Part shown: piece by piece, positions 25,674-35,025 of the stretch
Numbering within the stretch: position 1 is the first letter of the stretch
How the letters are laid out: the number at the start of each line of letters is the position of its first letter
DNA from: an uncultured bacterium
Lineage (GTDB): Bacteria; Bdellovibrionota_B; Oligoflexia; Oligoflexales; CACXFL01
Reading direction: 5' to 3'
Assembly: GCA_902766925.1 (NCBI GenBank)
Contig: CACXFL010000160.1
Coordinates: 1-57,226 of the forward strand
DNA length: 57,226 nt
Program-made: the position numbers and the translations under genes
Notes under the pieces: model-generated
What the model was told of the DNA's origin: nothing
Databases searched by the model: none
The model's input: only the letters and a program-made list of their open reading frames with translations

Positions 25674-26876
25674 TTACATATTTTGAACATATTCTTTTAA
25701 CTTTTTACTACTAGAAAGAGAAAGAGAATCTATAGATAAATGTAGTAAAAATTTTTTTATACTTGAGAAAGTCTTTTTATAAACGTTAAAATATCTCTCA
25801 TTTAAATAACACATAATTTTTATTCTATCTTTAGTAAAATCAGAAAGACTTAAATCTTCTCTAGGATAGATTCTTTCTTTATCATCTAGTGGTAAATTCT
25901 TCCAAAATAGCATTATATCATTACTAGGAAAATCTATTCCTTCTGCAGAAAAATAATCCTTTAGTACAGAAAGAACCCTTTCATATTCTTTAATTATAAC
26001 TAATATCTGATGAGATCTAGAGTTTTCATCAGTTAAACTAAATCTATAACTATAGGAACATATATTCTTACTCATACATTCAAGTAACATTGCATAAGTA
26101 TAATCTTCATTTAGTTTACAGTTTGTAATTAAAGTTGATACGGTAGGAGAATCTTTAAGTAGAGAAATAAAATCGTACAAAAAAGTACCTTTTTGAAAAT
26201 TATATGAATTTATAACCTGTTCATCTACACTGATCATAGCATCAGAAACTACTGAGGTACAAAACATTCTGTAGAGTTGACCATAACCATAAGCTTTTTC
26301 AAGCATAGAAATAGAATCCTCTTCAAATTCTAATTCTGTAAAAGCAAGAGAAGTTCCTTCTTTCCATTCATAATATACGTAATCAGATAGAAAAATTGAA
26401 TCTACGATATGTTTAATCTGAGATTTTAAAGATTGCCATAGTTGATATTTAGAAAATATCCCTGTATTTAAAAGAACTCTACCAAATTTTTGATCCTTAG
26501 TTACCTTTACAGTAGAGTGAACTAGATCATCTATACTTATATATCCAGCTCTATAAGCAACTTCTGCTAACCTATCATCTATAAGATCAGAACCTGCAAA
26601 ACAAATATTTCCTTCATTAAAATAAATCTTTTTGACATTATCTCCTACAAGGACAAATACTACTCCACTAGAATTAGCTCTAACTACTCCTAGTAAAAAT
26701 CTATAGAACATATCAACAGAACACCATCCAAGTCCGTTTTTAGCTTCCATCTTTTGATTTTTATTTTGAATAATATATCTTCCATCAGAAACTGAAAATA
26801 GTCCCCAATCAGAAGAGGTGATATCGTAATCTTCAGAAATAACAAGCTTTCCATCAACACAACTTAATTCTGCCAT
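25674..26876 (-). CDS. DUF4388 (PATAN) domain protein, 400 aa
   Basis: Residues about 55-170 match the DUF4388/PATAN layout: FLLGVVRANSSGVVFVLVGD, then VKKIYFNEGNICFAGSDLID, DRLAEVAYRAGYISIDDL, FGRVLLNTGIFSKYQLWQSL and KHIVDSIF. This domain is common in deltaproteobacterial and Bdellovibrio-type signalling proteins. The C-terminal ~230 residues are helical with no known motif. GGAGG lies 4 nt before the ATG. It is 75 nt downstream of ntrX on the same strand, so it probably works with the NtrY/NtrX system as an effector or adaptor; that is inference. Confidence 0.8.
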   Translation of the reverse strand: MAELSCVDGKLVISEDYDITSSDWGLFSVSDGRYIIQNKNQKMEAKNGLGWCSVDMFYRFLLGVVRANSSGVVFVLVGDNVKKIYFNEGNICFAGSDLIDDRLAEVAYRAGYISIDDLVHSTVKVTKDQKFGRVLLNTGIFSKYQLWQSLKSQIKHIVDSIFLSDYVYYEWKEGTSLAFTELEFEEDSISMLEKAYGYGQLYRMFCTSVVSDAMISVDEQVINSYNFQKGTFLYDFISLLKDSPTVSTLITNCKLNEDYTYAMLLECMSKNICSYSYRFSLTDENSRSHQILVIIKEYERVLSVLKDYFSAEGIDFPSNDIMLFWKNLPLDDKERIYPREDLSLSDFTKDRIKIMCYLNERYFNVYKKTFSSIKKFLLHLSIDSLSLSSSKKLKEYVQNM

Positions 26877-26950
26877 ATTTTCCTCCTAAAAATTCTGGTA
26901 TCTACCTGATACTCAAATAATATTCAATATCAACCTAGTTCCAAATCTAT

Positions 26951-28390
26951 CTATCCCTTAAGTTCCTTTAGATCTAGTCCATAAGATTTTAATTTTTTAT
27001 GAAGATTACTTCTATCGAGTCCTATAAGTTCCGCAGTTTTAGTAACGTTATAATCATTTTCTTGAAGTTTTGTAAGAATAAAGTTTTTCTCAAAATCTTC
27101 CTTAGCTTGTTTTAAAGAATATACATTCTCTTTACTAGAATCTTGATCTATAGAAATAGTAGGATCTAGTTTTAATTTTTTACTAGAGCTTGTTATATAA
27201 CTAGGAAGATCGTCTACATCTAAGGTAGAAGTAGCTACCATGATACAAAGTCTTTCCATAAGATTTTTTAATTCCCTAACATTTCCAGGCCAAGGATATG
27301 ATTCAAGTACTGATAGAGCCTCAGGAGTTAATTTTTTTTCTTCTTCATTAAGATCAAGAGCAAACTTTTTCAAAAAATAATTAACTAGTAATTTTATATC
27401 AGAAACTCTATCCCTTAGTGGAGGCATATTAAAAGGAATTACATTTAATCTATAATAAAGATCTTCTCTGAATCTTCCTTCTTGCATAGCTTGGTGAAGA
27501 TCTTGGTTAGTAGCAGCTATTACCCTAACATCTACAGTAATAGTTTCTTTTCCACCAATATGTTCAAATTTTTGTTCTTGAAGAATTCTAAGAATTTTAG
27601 CCTGAGTCTTAAGTGACATATCAGCTATCTCATCTAAAAACAAAGTACCTTTATCAGCTAGTTCAAACTTTCCTTTCTTTTGAGTATAAGCTCCAGAAAA
27701 AGCTCCCTTCTCGTAACCAAACAGTTCACTTTCAATTAATTCTTCAGGAATAGCAGCACAGTTTATAGCTACAAAGGCATTTTTACTTCGATGGGAGTTC
27801 ATATGTATTTTATGAGCAAGTATTTCCTTTCCGGTACCATTTTCTCCACTTATAAGAATCCAAGAATTTCTAGGAGCAACTAGTTCTACTTGCTTTTTAA
27901 TACTCTTTATAGCCTCAGACTCTCCTATTAAATCTAGATTATTCTTTTCATATACAGTATTTTTAATCTTAGAATCTTCAGGATATTCATCACGATCAAA
28001 AGCCTGTCTTTTTTGTTTTAGTTCTACTGCATAATCAAAAATAGGAAGAAGCTTCTCTAATGATAGAGGTTTTTCTAAAAAATCAAAGGCTCCAATTTTT
28101 GTGGTTTTCACTGCTGTTTCAATGTTGGCATGACCACTCATAATAACTATTGGAACATAGGTATCAATCTCTTTAAGTCTTTGTAGAGTTTCAACCCCAT
28201 CCATTCCATCCATCCATACATCAAGTAATACTAAATCAGGAGATAATTTCTGATACTGAGCTAGTCCATCTTTACCAGATAGACTGTAGTGAGCCTCCCA
28301 CCCCTCATCAGAGGCTACCCCAGATAGAGAATCGCAGATACTCATCTCATCATCTATAATTAAAAGTACTGGTTTTTGCGTCTTTTCCAT
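26951..28390 (-). CDS. ntrX: NtrX-like sigma-54-dependent response regulator, 479 aa
   Basis: Receiver domain with phosphoacceptor Asp57 (PDLVLLDVWMDGMDG) and the Lys of FLEKPLS; AAA+ domain with Walker A GENGTGKE (182-189), Walker B GTLFLDEI (about 247-254) and VRVIAATNQDL; C-terminal Fis-type helix-turn-helix (NVTKTAELIGLDRSNLHKKL). It activates or regulates sigma-54 promoters after phosphorylation by the neighbouring kinase. The sigma-54 contact loop reads GAFSGA rather than GAFTGA (229-234), a conservative Thr to Ser change in the key residue. It lies 18 nt after ntrY. The NtrX name is chosen over other NtrC-type proteins because of the partner kinase. Confidence 0.9.
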   Translation of the reverse strand: MEKTQKPVLLIIDDEMSICDSLSGVASDEGWEAHYSLSGKDGLAQYQKLSPDLVLLDVWMDGMDGVETLQRLKEIDTYVPIVIMSGHANIETAVKTTKIGAFDFLEKPLSLEKLLPIFDYAVELKQKRQAFDRDEYPEDSKIKNTVYEKNNLDLIGESEAIKSIKKQVELVAPRNSWILISGENGTGKEILAHKIHMNSHRSKNAFVAINCAAIPEELIESELFGYEKGAFSGAYTQKKGKFELADKGTLFLDEIADMSLKTQAKILRILQEQKFEHIGGKETITVDVRVIAATNQDLHQAMQEGRFREDLYYRLNVIPFNMPPLRDRVSDIKLLVNYFLKKFALDLNEEEKKLTPEALSVLESYPWPGNVRELKNLMERLCIMVATSTLDVDDLPSYITSSSKKLKLDPTISIDQDSSKENVYSLKQAKEDFEKNFILTKLQENDYNVTKTAELIGLDRSNLHKKLKSYGLDLKELKG

Positions 28391-28408
28391 ATGTATTTTG
28401 ATCCTCTC

Positions 28409-30745
28409 TTATCCTAAAGTTTCTTCCGCTATAGGAAGTTCTATTACTACAGTAAGTCCATTAGGAATATTATCTTTCAAACGAATATATCCACCATGTT
28501 CTCCAATTATCTGATTAACTATAGCAAGACCAAGACCAGTTCCTTCTTTTTTAGTAGAATAATAAGGCTCAAATACCTTAGGTTTATCCTGATCTGAAAT
28601 CCCAGCTCCGTTATCAGATAATTCAACCCGTATCATATTTATATCAGGAATTTTATATGATCTAAACCAAATTATTTGTTCATTCTCATTTAATGAGATA
28701 GATGCTAAAGCATTTGTTAAAAGGTTTATAAATACCCTAGACATCTGTTCTTTATCCACCATACAATTAGGAAGCGAGGAATCTAGACCTTCGGTATTAA
28801 ATACTACCTTAGGATAACTTAGCCTATAAAGATCTATAGTCTCCATAATCATTTCATTTATATTTCCAGGGGCAGTTGCTAGTTTTGGAAGACGAGCAAA
28901 TTTAGAAAATTCATTTACAAGATCTTTCAGGGAATCTACCTGTTTTAAAATACTATCCAAACAAGAATTAAATACTTTCTGATCTTCCGAGTTAAATTTG
29001 TCTTTATATCTTCTAGATAATCTTTGAGCATTAAGTTTGATAGGAGTAATTGGATTTTTTATCTCATGAGCTATCCTTTGGGCTACTTCTCTCCAAGCTA
29101 CTACTCTTTGGTATCTGACTCTTTCTGTAGTATCATCAAATACTACTACGGTACCTTGAGTCTTATTAAAACTATCAATCATCCTACTAGCTGCTATAAA
29201 TATTTTAACATCTATTCCTGATTCTTTCAGATCTAACTGACAGGAATAAACAGGTTGGTTTGAAAGATTTTCTTCAATAACTCCCCAGAAATTATTGTAT
29301 AAAAGAACTCCTAGAGCATCACTTATCTTTATATCTATAACTTGGCTGTCTTCTTTTATATTTAAAATTTTCTTTGCAGCAGAGTTAAATGAAGTAACTC
29401 TACCTGTAGCATCTACAGAGATAACTCCAGCAGAAATATTTTGGAGTACTACCTCCATATATTCTCTTCTTTGTTCTATCTCTTGGTTAGTACGTTGCAA
29501 TGTTTGAGCAAAAGCTTGTTGCTTTTGCTCATGTTTTTTAAGATCCAGGGTCATTCTGTTAAAAGCATTTATAAGAGTAGAAGTTTCATCTTGAACTCTA
29601 GGAGTTAGACTTACTCTATAATTTCCAAGTGCTACTTCACGGGTAAGTTGAGCTAAACTTTGAATAGGATCTACAAGTCCTTTAGATATATAAAAACCAA
29701 ACCAAATAGATGAGAATATAATGATTACAACCATTACTATAAGTAAGATAAGATACCCCAGTCTTACAAGCCTAGCTGTAGGTCTTAGGGATGAAAATTC
29801 ATCAAAGATGGATTCCATACTTTTTAGTATCTGAGTTTTAAAATAAGTCTGAGTTACAAATATACCCACCAGTATATTTTTACCCTTATACGTATAATAA
29901 TAAGGAGCAAAACCTCTTGCTACATCACGGTTTTCATCTGTTTCTACTACCCCTTTAGAAATTAGAGTTTCATCTGATAGAAATTGAGGAAGAATATGGG
30001 CTACACTTTCTTTTAAGGATTCTACATCTTGAGAAGAACCCATTATAAATTTACCACTACTATCAAATAGACTCACGGAATCTAATTGATATTCTCTAGC
30101 AAAATTTTCTATATTAGATTTAGGAATATAGAAACGAAGTCCTTGGGTAAGTTCTATAATCTGGTTAGCTTTACCTTTTAATTTAAAACTAGATTTAACA
30201 GGTTCAATTCCTACTTCTTGAAGTATAATTCTTGCAAGACTTTCCATTCTTCTTTGATCTTGCATATATACTTGAGATCCTGTCTCCCGAGTTTGATACA
30301 TGGTATTTTTAACCTGATTAGATAACCAAGTGTCAAAACTTAGTGTTATAAAACCGTAGGATAGAAAAAACATCACAGCTGTAGGTATTACAGAAAACAG
30401 TACAAAAGCAGTTACAAGTTTAGATTTTAATCTAGAACCTAGTAGTCCACTTTTTCTATCAAGTACCAGTCTTATAAGTCTTCTAAATATCAAAAAAGAT
30501 AGTATAAGAATGGCTATGATATTTAAATTTACAAGACCAAAATATAGTAGAGAGGTAAATAGATCTGACCCCAGGGACAAACGTTTACTCATTTTATACA
30601 GTCTAACTTCCAGACTAGAAATTCCACCAACCAACACGAGTCCAAATATCAGGGTAAGGATATTTTGTTTATGAGATGAGAAAAAATTTATCACGTATAC
30701 AAATAATTTTATAAACTGTTTTTTTATTTTATCCGAAAAACCCAT
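28409..30745 (-). CDS. ntrY: NtrY-like membrane sensor histidine kinase, 778 aa
   Basis: Order of parts: two to three membrane helices in the first ~140 residues, a large periplasmic sensing region, another membrane helix near 330-355 (LILLIVMVVIIIFSSIWFGF), HAMP (SKGLVDPIQSLAQLTREVAL), a PAS domain (about 435-550, SAGVISVDATGRVTSFNSAA), the phosphorylated-His box (QRIAHEIKNPITPIKLNAQR) and a HATPase domain (VFINLLTNALASI; LSDNGAGI; KEGTGLGLAIVNQIIGEHGG). This is the full NtrY architecture. It phosphorylates NtrX, encoded 18 nt downstream. It is divergent from the ketosynthase gene. Confidence 0.92.
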   Translation of the reverse strand: MGFSDKIKKQFIKLFVYVINFFSSHKQNILTLIFGLVLVGGISSLEVRLYKMSKRLSLGSDLFTSLLYFGLVNLNIIAILILSFLIFRRLIRLVLDRKSGLLGSRLKSKLVTAFVLFSVIPTAVMFFLSYGFITLSFDTWLSNQVKNTMYQTRETGSQVYMQDQRRMESLARIILQEVGIEPVKSSFKLKGKANQIIELTQGLRFYIPKSNIENFAREYQLDSVSLFDSSGKFIMGSSQDVESLKESVAHILPQFLSDETLISKGVVETDENRDVARGFAPYYYTYKGKNILVGIFVTQTYFKTQILKSMESIFDEFSSLRPTARLVRLGYLILLIVMVVIIIFSSIWFGFYISKGLVDPIQSLAQLTREVALGNYRVSLTPRVQDETSTLINAFNRMTLDLKKHEQKQQAFAQTLQRTNQEIEQRREYMEVVLQNISAGVISVDATGRVTSFNSAAKKILNIKEDSQVIDIKISDALGVLLYNNFWGVIEENLSNQPVYSCQLDLKESGIDVKIFIAASRMIDSFNKTQGTVVVFDDTTERVRYQRVVAWREVAQRIAHEIKNPITPIKLNAQRLSRRYKDKFNSEDQKVFNSCLDSILKQVDSLKDLVNEFSKFARLPKLATAPGNINEMIMETIDLYRLSYPKVVFNTEGLDSSLPNCMVDKEQMSRVFINLLTNALASISLNENEQIIWFRSYKIPDINMIRVELSDNGAGISDQDKPKVFEPYYSTKKEGTGLGLAIVNQIIGEHGGYIRLKDNIPNGLTVVIELPIAEETLG

Positions 30746-30943
30746 TGTCCAATTAATTCCTTGTTATCTATCGTACAGATAATACTTTAGCCAACATATC
30801 AAGCATACCAGGATTTTTTCACAAAGGCTTTAGTTATTTGATTAGGATCTAGGTATATGATAGTTTTACAAGATGGGATCAAAAATTTGAAATTTACAAA
30901 AAAATATAAAACAGTATAACATATAGGATAAGTTTGATTATAT

Positions 30944-30959
30944 TGATAACTAGTTATCA
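30944..30959. promoter_or_regulatory. 16-bp perfect palindrome upstream of ketosynthase gene
   Basis: TGATAACTAGTTATCA is self-complementary and ends 16 nt before the ATG of the ketosynthase gene, immediately ahead of its AAGGA ribosome site. It is in the divergent ntrY/ketosynthase intergenic region and looks like an operator for a dimeric repressor. Confidence 0.5.
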
Positions 30960-30975
30960 TAAGGAATATGCATTC

Positions 30976-32280
30976 ATGAGTGAAAGGACCGTTTGTGTTA
31001 CTGGAATTGGGATTGTATCTCCTGTAGGAAATACTAGAGAAGAAGCTTGGAAGAATATAGTTCAGGGAGTTAGTGGAACTGATTATATTTCTCAATTTGA
31101 TGCAAGCCAGTGGCCTACACGTATTGCTTGTGAAGTAAAAGATTTCCATCTTGATAAAAAAGCTTTTCATGATGGGTCTTTACTTAATAGATCTAATGAG
31201 TTTGGGATGCAATCAGCGTATGAAGCAATGGTTGATTCCGGTCTTTCTGATATTTTAGAATCCAAGAATAATCCTATAGATCCATATCGTTTTGGAGTAA
31301 GTGTTGGAGTAGGGATTGGTACCATTGCCCCTCAAGAACTTGCAACTCTTCTTAGGGGGACTGATTTTCATTCTACAGATGATTTTAAATTAGCTTCCAG
31401 TTTAGAAAAGACGGTAAATTCAAAACTTCTTATGAAAAATCATCCTGGAATGTTTGCAGGATGGCTTGCATCCCGGTGGAATCTTAGAGGTCCAACCTCT
31501 ACTATTCATACAGCTTGTGCCTCTTCAGGACAGTCTTTGGGACAGGCTTATCTTCAGATAAAAAGATCAGAGGCTGATATAATGCTAGCAGGAGGAGCAG
31601 ACTCTCTTGCTGGAGAACTTCTTCTTGCAGGTTTTTGTCTTTTAGGGGCGTTGAGTACCAGAAATGATGAGCCAGCTCGAGCATCTCGTCCTTTCGATAG
31701 GGATAGAGATGGTTTTGTTGCTAGTGAGGGAGCTAGTATGTTAGTTCTTGAAGAAAAGGAACACGCTTTACGAAGAGGAGCTCATATCTATGCTGAAGTA
31801 GTGGGGTACGGAGAGACTCAAAGTGCTTACAGAATTACAGATCTTCCTCCAGATGGAAGAGGAGTAAAAGAAGCTATGGAAGATGCTCTGGTTCAGGCTG
31901 GAATGGTTCATTCTGATATAGATTATATAAATGCTCATGGAACTTCTACGGAACTTAACGATAGGATAGAAGCCTTAGCAATAAGTAAGGTTTTCTCAAG
32001 TAGGGGATGTTTTCCTTATATAAATTCTACAAAATCTGAAACAGGTCATCTTATCTCTGCAGCTGGAGCACTGGAAGCTAGTTTTTCCATTCTATCCATT
32101 AGAGATTCTGTAATTCCTCCATCCATTAATCTAGATCATCCTGATTGTGGTAAAAGTGAGTACGGGGATCTTCGTTTTGTAGCTAATAAAAAGTTAAATT
32201 ATCCTGTAAAAGTAGCAATGTCAAATTCTGTAGGTTTTGGAGGAACTAACACCTCTTTAATTTTTAAGGGAATAGATTAA
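30976..32280 (+). CDS. Beta-ketoacyl-ACP synthase II (FabF-like), 434 aa
   Basis: Condenses malonyl-ACP with an acyl chain. The full Cys-His-His triad is visible: Cys181 in HTACASSGQS, His321 in INAHGTSTE and His358 in STKSETGH, with Lys353. The start at 30976 (MSERTVCVTGIGIVSPVGNT) is chosen over an in-frame ATG 14 codons earlier because AAGGA precedes it and the family starts there. Its stop overlaps the start of the next ketosynthase-like gene (TAATG), so they are translated together, like KS-alpha/KS-beta pairs in type II polyketide or aryl-polyene systems. It could instead be the housekeeping fabF. Confidence 0.92.
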   Translation: MSERTVCVTGIGIVSPVGNTREEAWKNIVQGVSGTDYISQFDASQWPTRIACEVKDFHLDKKAFHDGSLLNRSNEFGMQSAYEAMVDSGLSDILESKNNPIDPYRFGVSVGVGIGTIAPQELATLLRGTDFHSTDDFKLASSLEKTVNSKLLMKNHPGMFAGWLASRWNLRGPTSTIHTACASSGQSLGQAYLQIKRSEADIMLAGGADSLAGELLLAGFCLLGALSTRNDEPARASRPFDRDRDGFVASEGASMLVLEEKEHALRRGAHIYAEVVGYGETQSAYRITDLPPDGRGVKEAMEDALVQAGMVHSDIDYINAHGTSTELNDRIEALAISKVFSSRGCFPYINSTKSETGHLISAAGALEASFSILSIRDSVIPPSINLDHPDCGKSEYGDLRFVANKKLNYPVKVAMSNSVGFGGTNTSLIFKGID

Positions 32281-33593
32281 TGGATAGTTCTTATCATGCG
32301 GGTTTAGGTTCTGTTTTTGGTACCGATAGATCTGTTGTTATAACCTCGTCATATATAAGTTCTCCTCTAGGGGAAGGTACAGATATAAATTTTCAATCTC
32401 TTTTAGAAGATAGATCTAATTTTACAAAAGCAGAAGATACCTATTATGGTTCTTTGTATAAAGGAATATGTCAAGATCCTAAAATGAGTGATCTTCACGA
32501 TAGAAAAGTATCCAAGGTTATAACAAGAAAAGATTTTATAGGAATTGTTGCAGCTCTTAAAGCTGCAACAAAAGTAGGTATAGGTAAAGATTGTGGTATA
32601 AATCCAGAAAGAATATCGGTGTATTCAGGATCTGCTTGTACCTCTACGGATGATCTGAGTCCTTATTATTCTTTAATTAAAAAGAGTTATACTGCAGGGC
32701 AGTATGATCCTAAATTTTTCGGAAGACATCTTATGGAAGAAGTCTCTCCTATGGTAATGCTTCAAACTTTAATGAATAATATTCTCTGTTATGTATCAGT
32801 AGCACTGGATATTAGAGGAGCAAATACTAATTATTTAGATTTTCAAACCTCAGGACTTAGAAGTGTTTATGAGGGAGCCTGTTCCATTTTAAGTGGTAGA
32901 TCGGATGTAGCTTTAGTAGGAAGTTCATCTGCTATTCCTGAACTATTTTTAGATCCTAATCCAGAAGATAAACTAGGATCTAACAACTATAAGGATTATC
33001 TTTGTTTTAGTAAGGATGGAACCTCTCCCAGAGTTAAACCTTATGATAGATCAAGATCAGGAACTGTTATGAGCGAGGGAGCTTGTTTTTTAGTACTGGA
33101 AGAAAAGAACCATGCTCTAAGAAGAGGAGCCCCTATTCTTGGAGAAATTAGTTATATGAAGTTAAATGCAGGTGGATCTTCAGCTATGAAGGAGGGTAGT
33201 TATGTTCCTTATGGAGTAGTTGGAAGTTTATCCGGTACTAATATCGATAAAGATGATCTTTTGATTGGTTATGGAATAGGAGCTAGGTATATGGATCAAA
33301 ATGAACTTATGGCCTATAGCCAGGTTTTTGATTCACATGATTTTATGCTTTATTCTTCTTCTGGAAATTTTGGAGATATGGCAGAAGCTGGAAATATTTC
33401 TAATATAGCCGTTGCTACAAAAATTCTTGAAACAGGGCAAATTCCTCCAACCTCTAATTTTGTTTGTTCGGATGAGCCAGGATGGAATATAAGTGGACAT
33501 GTTGAACCATTTAGTGGAAACAACATCTATGTAACGGGACTTAGCCTTTCTGGAACTGGTTGTACTATAAAAATAAGTAGGGTAGTTAGTTAA
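32280..33593 (+). CDS. Ketosynthase-like chain-length factor (KS-beta type), 437 aa
   Basis: The thiolase fold is clear: VVITSSYISSPLGEG at the start, RVKPYDRSRSGTVMSEGACF then LVLEEKNHALRRGAPILGEI. All three catalytic residues are lost: aligned on RG, the active-site Cys is replaced by Gln189 (LDFQTSG), the HGTST region reads GYGIGARY, and the TGH His is Asp (SSGNFGDMAEAG). Gln at the Cys position is the known hallmark of chain-length factors, partners that form a heterodimer with an active KS. It overlaps the upstream KS by one base. This strongly suggests a specialised heterodimeric KS; the product is unknown. Confidence 0.85.
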   Translation: MDSSYHAGLGSVFGTDRSVVITSSYISSPLGEGTDINFQSLLEDRSNFTKAEDTYYGSLYKGICQDPKMSDLHDRKVSKVITRKDFIGIVAALKAATKVGIGKDCGINPERISVYSGSACTSTDDLSPYYSLIKKSYTAGQYDPKFFGRHLMEEVSPMVMLQTLMNNILCYVSVALDIRGANTNYLDFQTSGLRSVYEGACSILSGRSDVALVGSSSAIPELFLDPNPEDKLGSNNYKDYLCFSKDGTSPRVKPYDRSRSGTVMSEGACFLVLEEKNHALRRGAPILGEISYMKLNAGGSSAMKEGSYVPYGVVGSLSGTNIDKDDLLIGYGIGARYMDQNELMAYSQVFDSHDFMLYSSSGNFGDMAEAGNISNIAVATKILETGQIPPTSNFVCSDEPGWNISGHVEPFSGNNIYVTGLSLSGTGCTIKISRVVS

Positions 33594-33599
33594 GTTAAA

Positions 33600-34148
33600 T
33601 TATTTATCATCTATTTTTTGATTATATAAAGCTATATAAGGAAGATTTCTATACATTCCGTTATAATCAAGCCCGTACCCTACAATAAAATCGTTTCCTA
33701 TTTTAAACCCCTCATAATCTACATTAACGTGGACTTTTCTACTTCCAGGTTTAGAAAGAAGGGTACAAACTTTTATACTACGAGCCTGTTCTTTTTTAAA
33801 AAGATCATTGAGAAAAGATATAGTAAGTCCGGTATCTACTATATCTTCAACAAGTATAACATCCTTTCCTTTTATATCTCCTGTGAAAGGAGTATTCAAT
33901 TTCATTTTTCCTGTTGATGAAGTTCCTTCATAGGAGCTAACTCTTATAAATTCAACTTTTACAGGAATGTTAATTTTTTTTATTAGATCCCCTAAAAAAA
34001 CAAAAGAACCTTTTAAGATCCCTACAATAACTAAGGAATTACTATCTTTATATTCAGTATTTATCCTATCTGCTAGTTCTCCTATTCTTTTGTCGAGTTC
34101 TTCTGAACTAATAAGAACTTTACCTATATGTTTATAGTAATTATTCAT
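33600..34148 (-). CDS. hpt: Hypoxanthine (guanine) phosphoribosyltransferase, 182 aa
   Basis: Salvages hypoxanthine and guanine to IMP and GMP using PRPP. Diagnostic parts: LVIVGILKGSFVFLGDLIKK, VEFIRVSSYEGTSSTGKMKL, the PRPP-binding loop DVILVEDIVDTGLTISFL (about residues 95-112) and the C-terminal FIVGYGLDYNGMYRNLPYI. Normal length. It lies 44 nt downstream of the purine nucleoside phosphorylase gene on the same strand, a sensible salvage operon: the phosphorylase releases the base that Hpt reuses. It converges with the ketosynthase pair, with only 6 nt between the stops. Confidence 0.95.
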   Translation of the reverse strand: MNNYYKHIGKVLISSEELDKRIGELADRINTEYKDSNSLVIVGILKGSFVFLGDLIKKINIPVKVEFIRVSSYEGTSSTGKMKLNTPFTGDIKGKDVILVEDIVDTGLTISFLNDLFKKEQARSIKVCTLLSKPGSRKVHVNVDYEGFKIGNDFIVGYGLDYNGMYRNLPYIALYNQKIDDK

Positions 34149-34192
34149 TTATTTATTTATTATCCTATATTTATTAAGGGTTTTAAATTTAG

Positions 34193-35023
34193 TTATTCAC
34201 AACATTCTATCACTTGAGTTAAAAGAACTTTTAAATCTTCAGCATGCTTAAGTCCCATTTTTAAAACTCCATCATGACTGATTTTACCAGCTTCTCCTAT
34301 TCCCCCACAGTAATTAGTTATCAAGGATAATCCCATTACGTTCATATCCATTTGTTTTGCTGCAAGGGTTTCTTGTACGGTACTCATTCCTGCAACATCA
34401 GCTCCAATTCCAGCAAGGTATCTAGTTTCAGCAGCTGTTTCATAACTAGGACCAGTAAGACCAGCATAAACCACTTGAAATATATTTGGATTTCTTTGAT
34501 AGAGTCTAGTTCTCCAATCCCAGCTGTAAGCATCTTCTAAACTTATAAAACGTTCTTTACTAAGAGTAGAGGCTTCTTCCCCTATAAGACAGTTAACTCC
34601 CATAAGATTAATATGATCTTTCAGTACTGTAATTTGACCTGGTTTTACTCCAGTATGAAGTCCACCAGCAGCGTTTGTTAAAACGAGGTTTTTTACTCCA
34701 AGATAACCCATAGTTCTTACGTTATATACAACAGTAGCAATATCATATCCTTCATAATAGTGAATTCTTCCGGCAAAAACAGCACAAGGTACACGAGATA
34801 CATAACCACATTCAATACTAGTTCCATGTCCTTCAACTTTAGGAGCTACCATATGAGGAATATCTTTTATAGGAATAGAAAATCTTTGATCTAAAGTAGT
34901 TACAAAACTTTGAGAACCAGATCCAAGCATTACAGCTACTTTAGGGATAGGAAACTTATGTTCCTCAAAGATCTTAGTTAAACACTTACAACTTTCCGCT
35001 AGTCTTTCTTTTAAACTTAACAT
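34193..35023 (-). CDS. Purine nucleoside phosphorylase, 276 aa
   Basis: Phosphorolysis of (deoxy)inosine/guanosine to base and (deoxy)ribose-1-phosphate. Trimeric PNP family signs: VAVMLGSGSQSFV, HMVAPKVEGHG, AGRIHYYEGYD, LVLTNAAGGLHTGVKPGQIT, DHINLMGVNCLIG, YAGLTGPSYETAAETRYLA then GADVAGMSTVQETLAAKQM. I take the ATG at 35021-35023 (MLSLKERL), which has GGAG 5 nt upstream; that GGAG is the penultimate codon of deoA. Its start lies just 2 nt beyond the deoA stop, so translation is coupled. Operon deoA-PNP-hpt. Confidence 0.93.
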   Translation of the reverse strand: MLSLKERLAESCKCLTKIFEEHKFPIPKVAVMLGSGSQSFVTTLDQRFSIPIKDIPHMVAPKVEGHGTSIECGYVSRVPCAVFAGRIHYYEGYDIATVVYNVRTMGYLGVKNLVLTNAAGGLHTGVKPGQITVLKDHINLMGVNCLIGEEASTLSKERFISLEDAYSWDWRTRLYQRNPNIFQVVYAGLTGPSYETAAETRYLAGIGADVAGMSTVQETLAAKQMDMNVMGLSLITNYCGGIGEAGKISHDGVLKMGLKHAEDLKVLLTQVIECCE

Positions 35024-35025
35024 TT

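Noticed and set aside
30799-31170. Minus-strand 123-aa frame overlapping the ketosynthase start
   Set aside because: Overlaps a well-supported gene with clear motifs; low-complexity product and no ribosome site.
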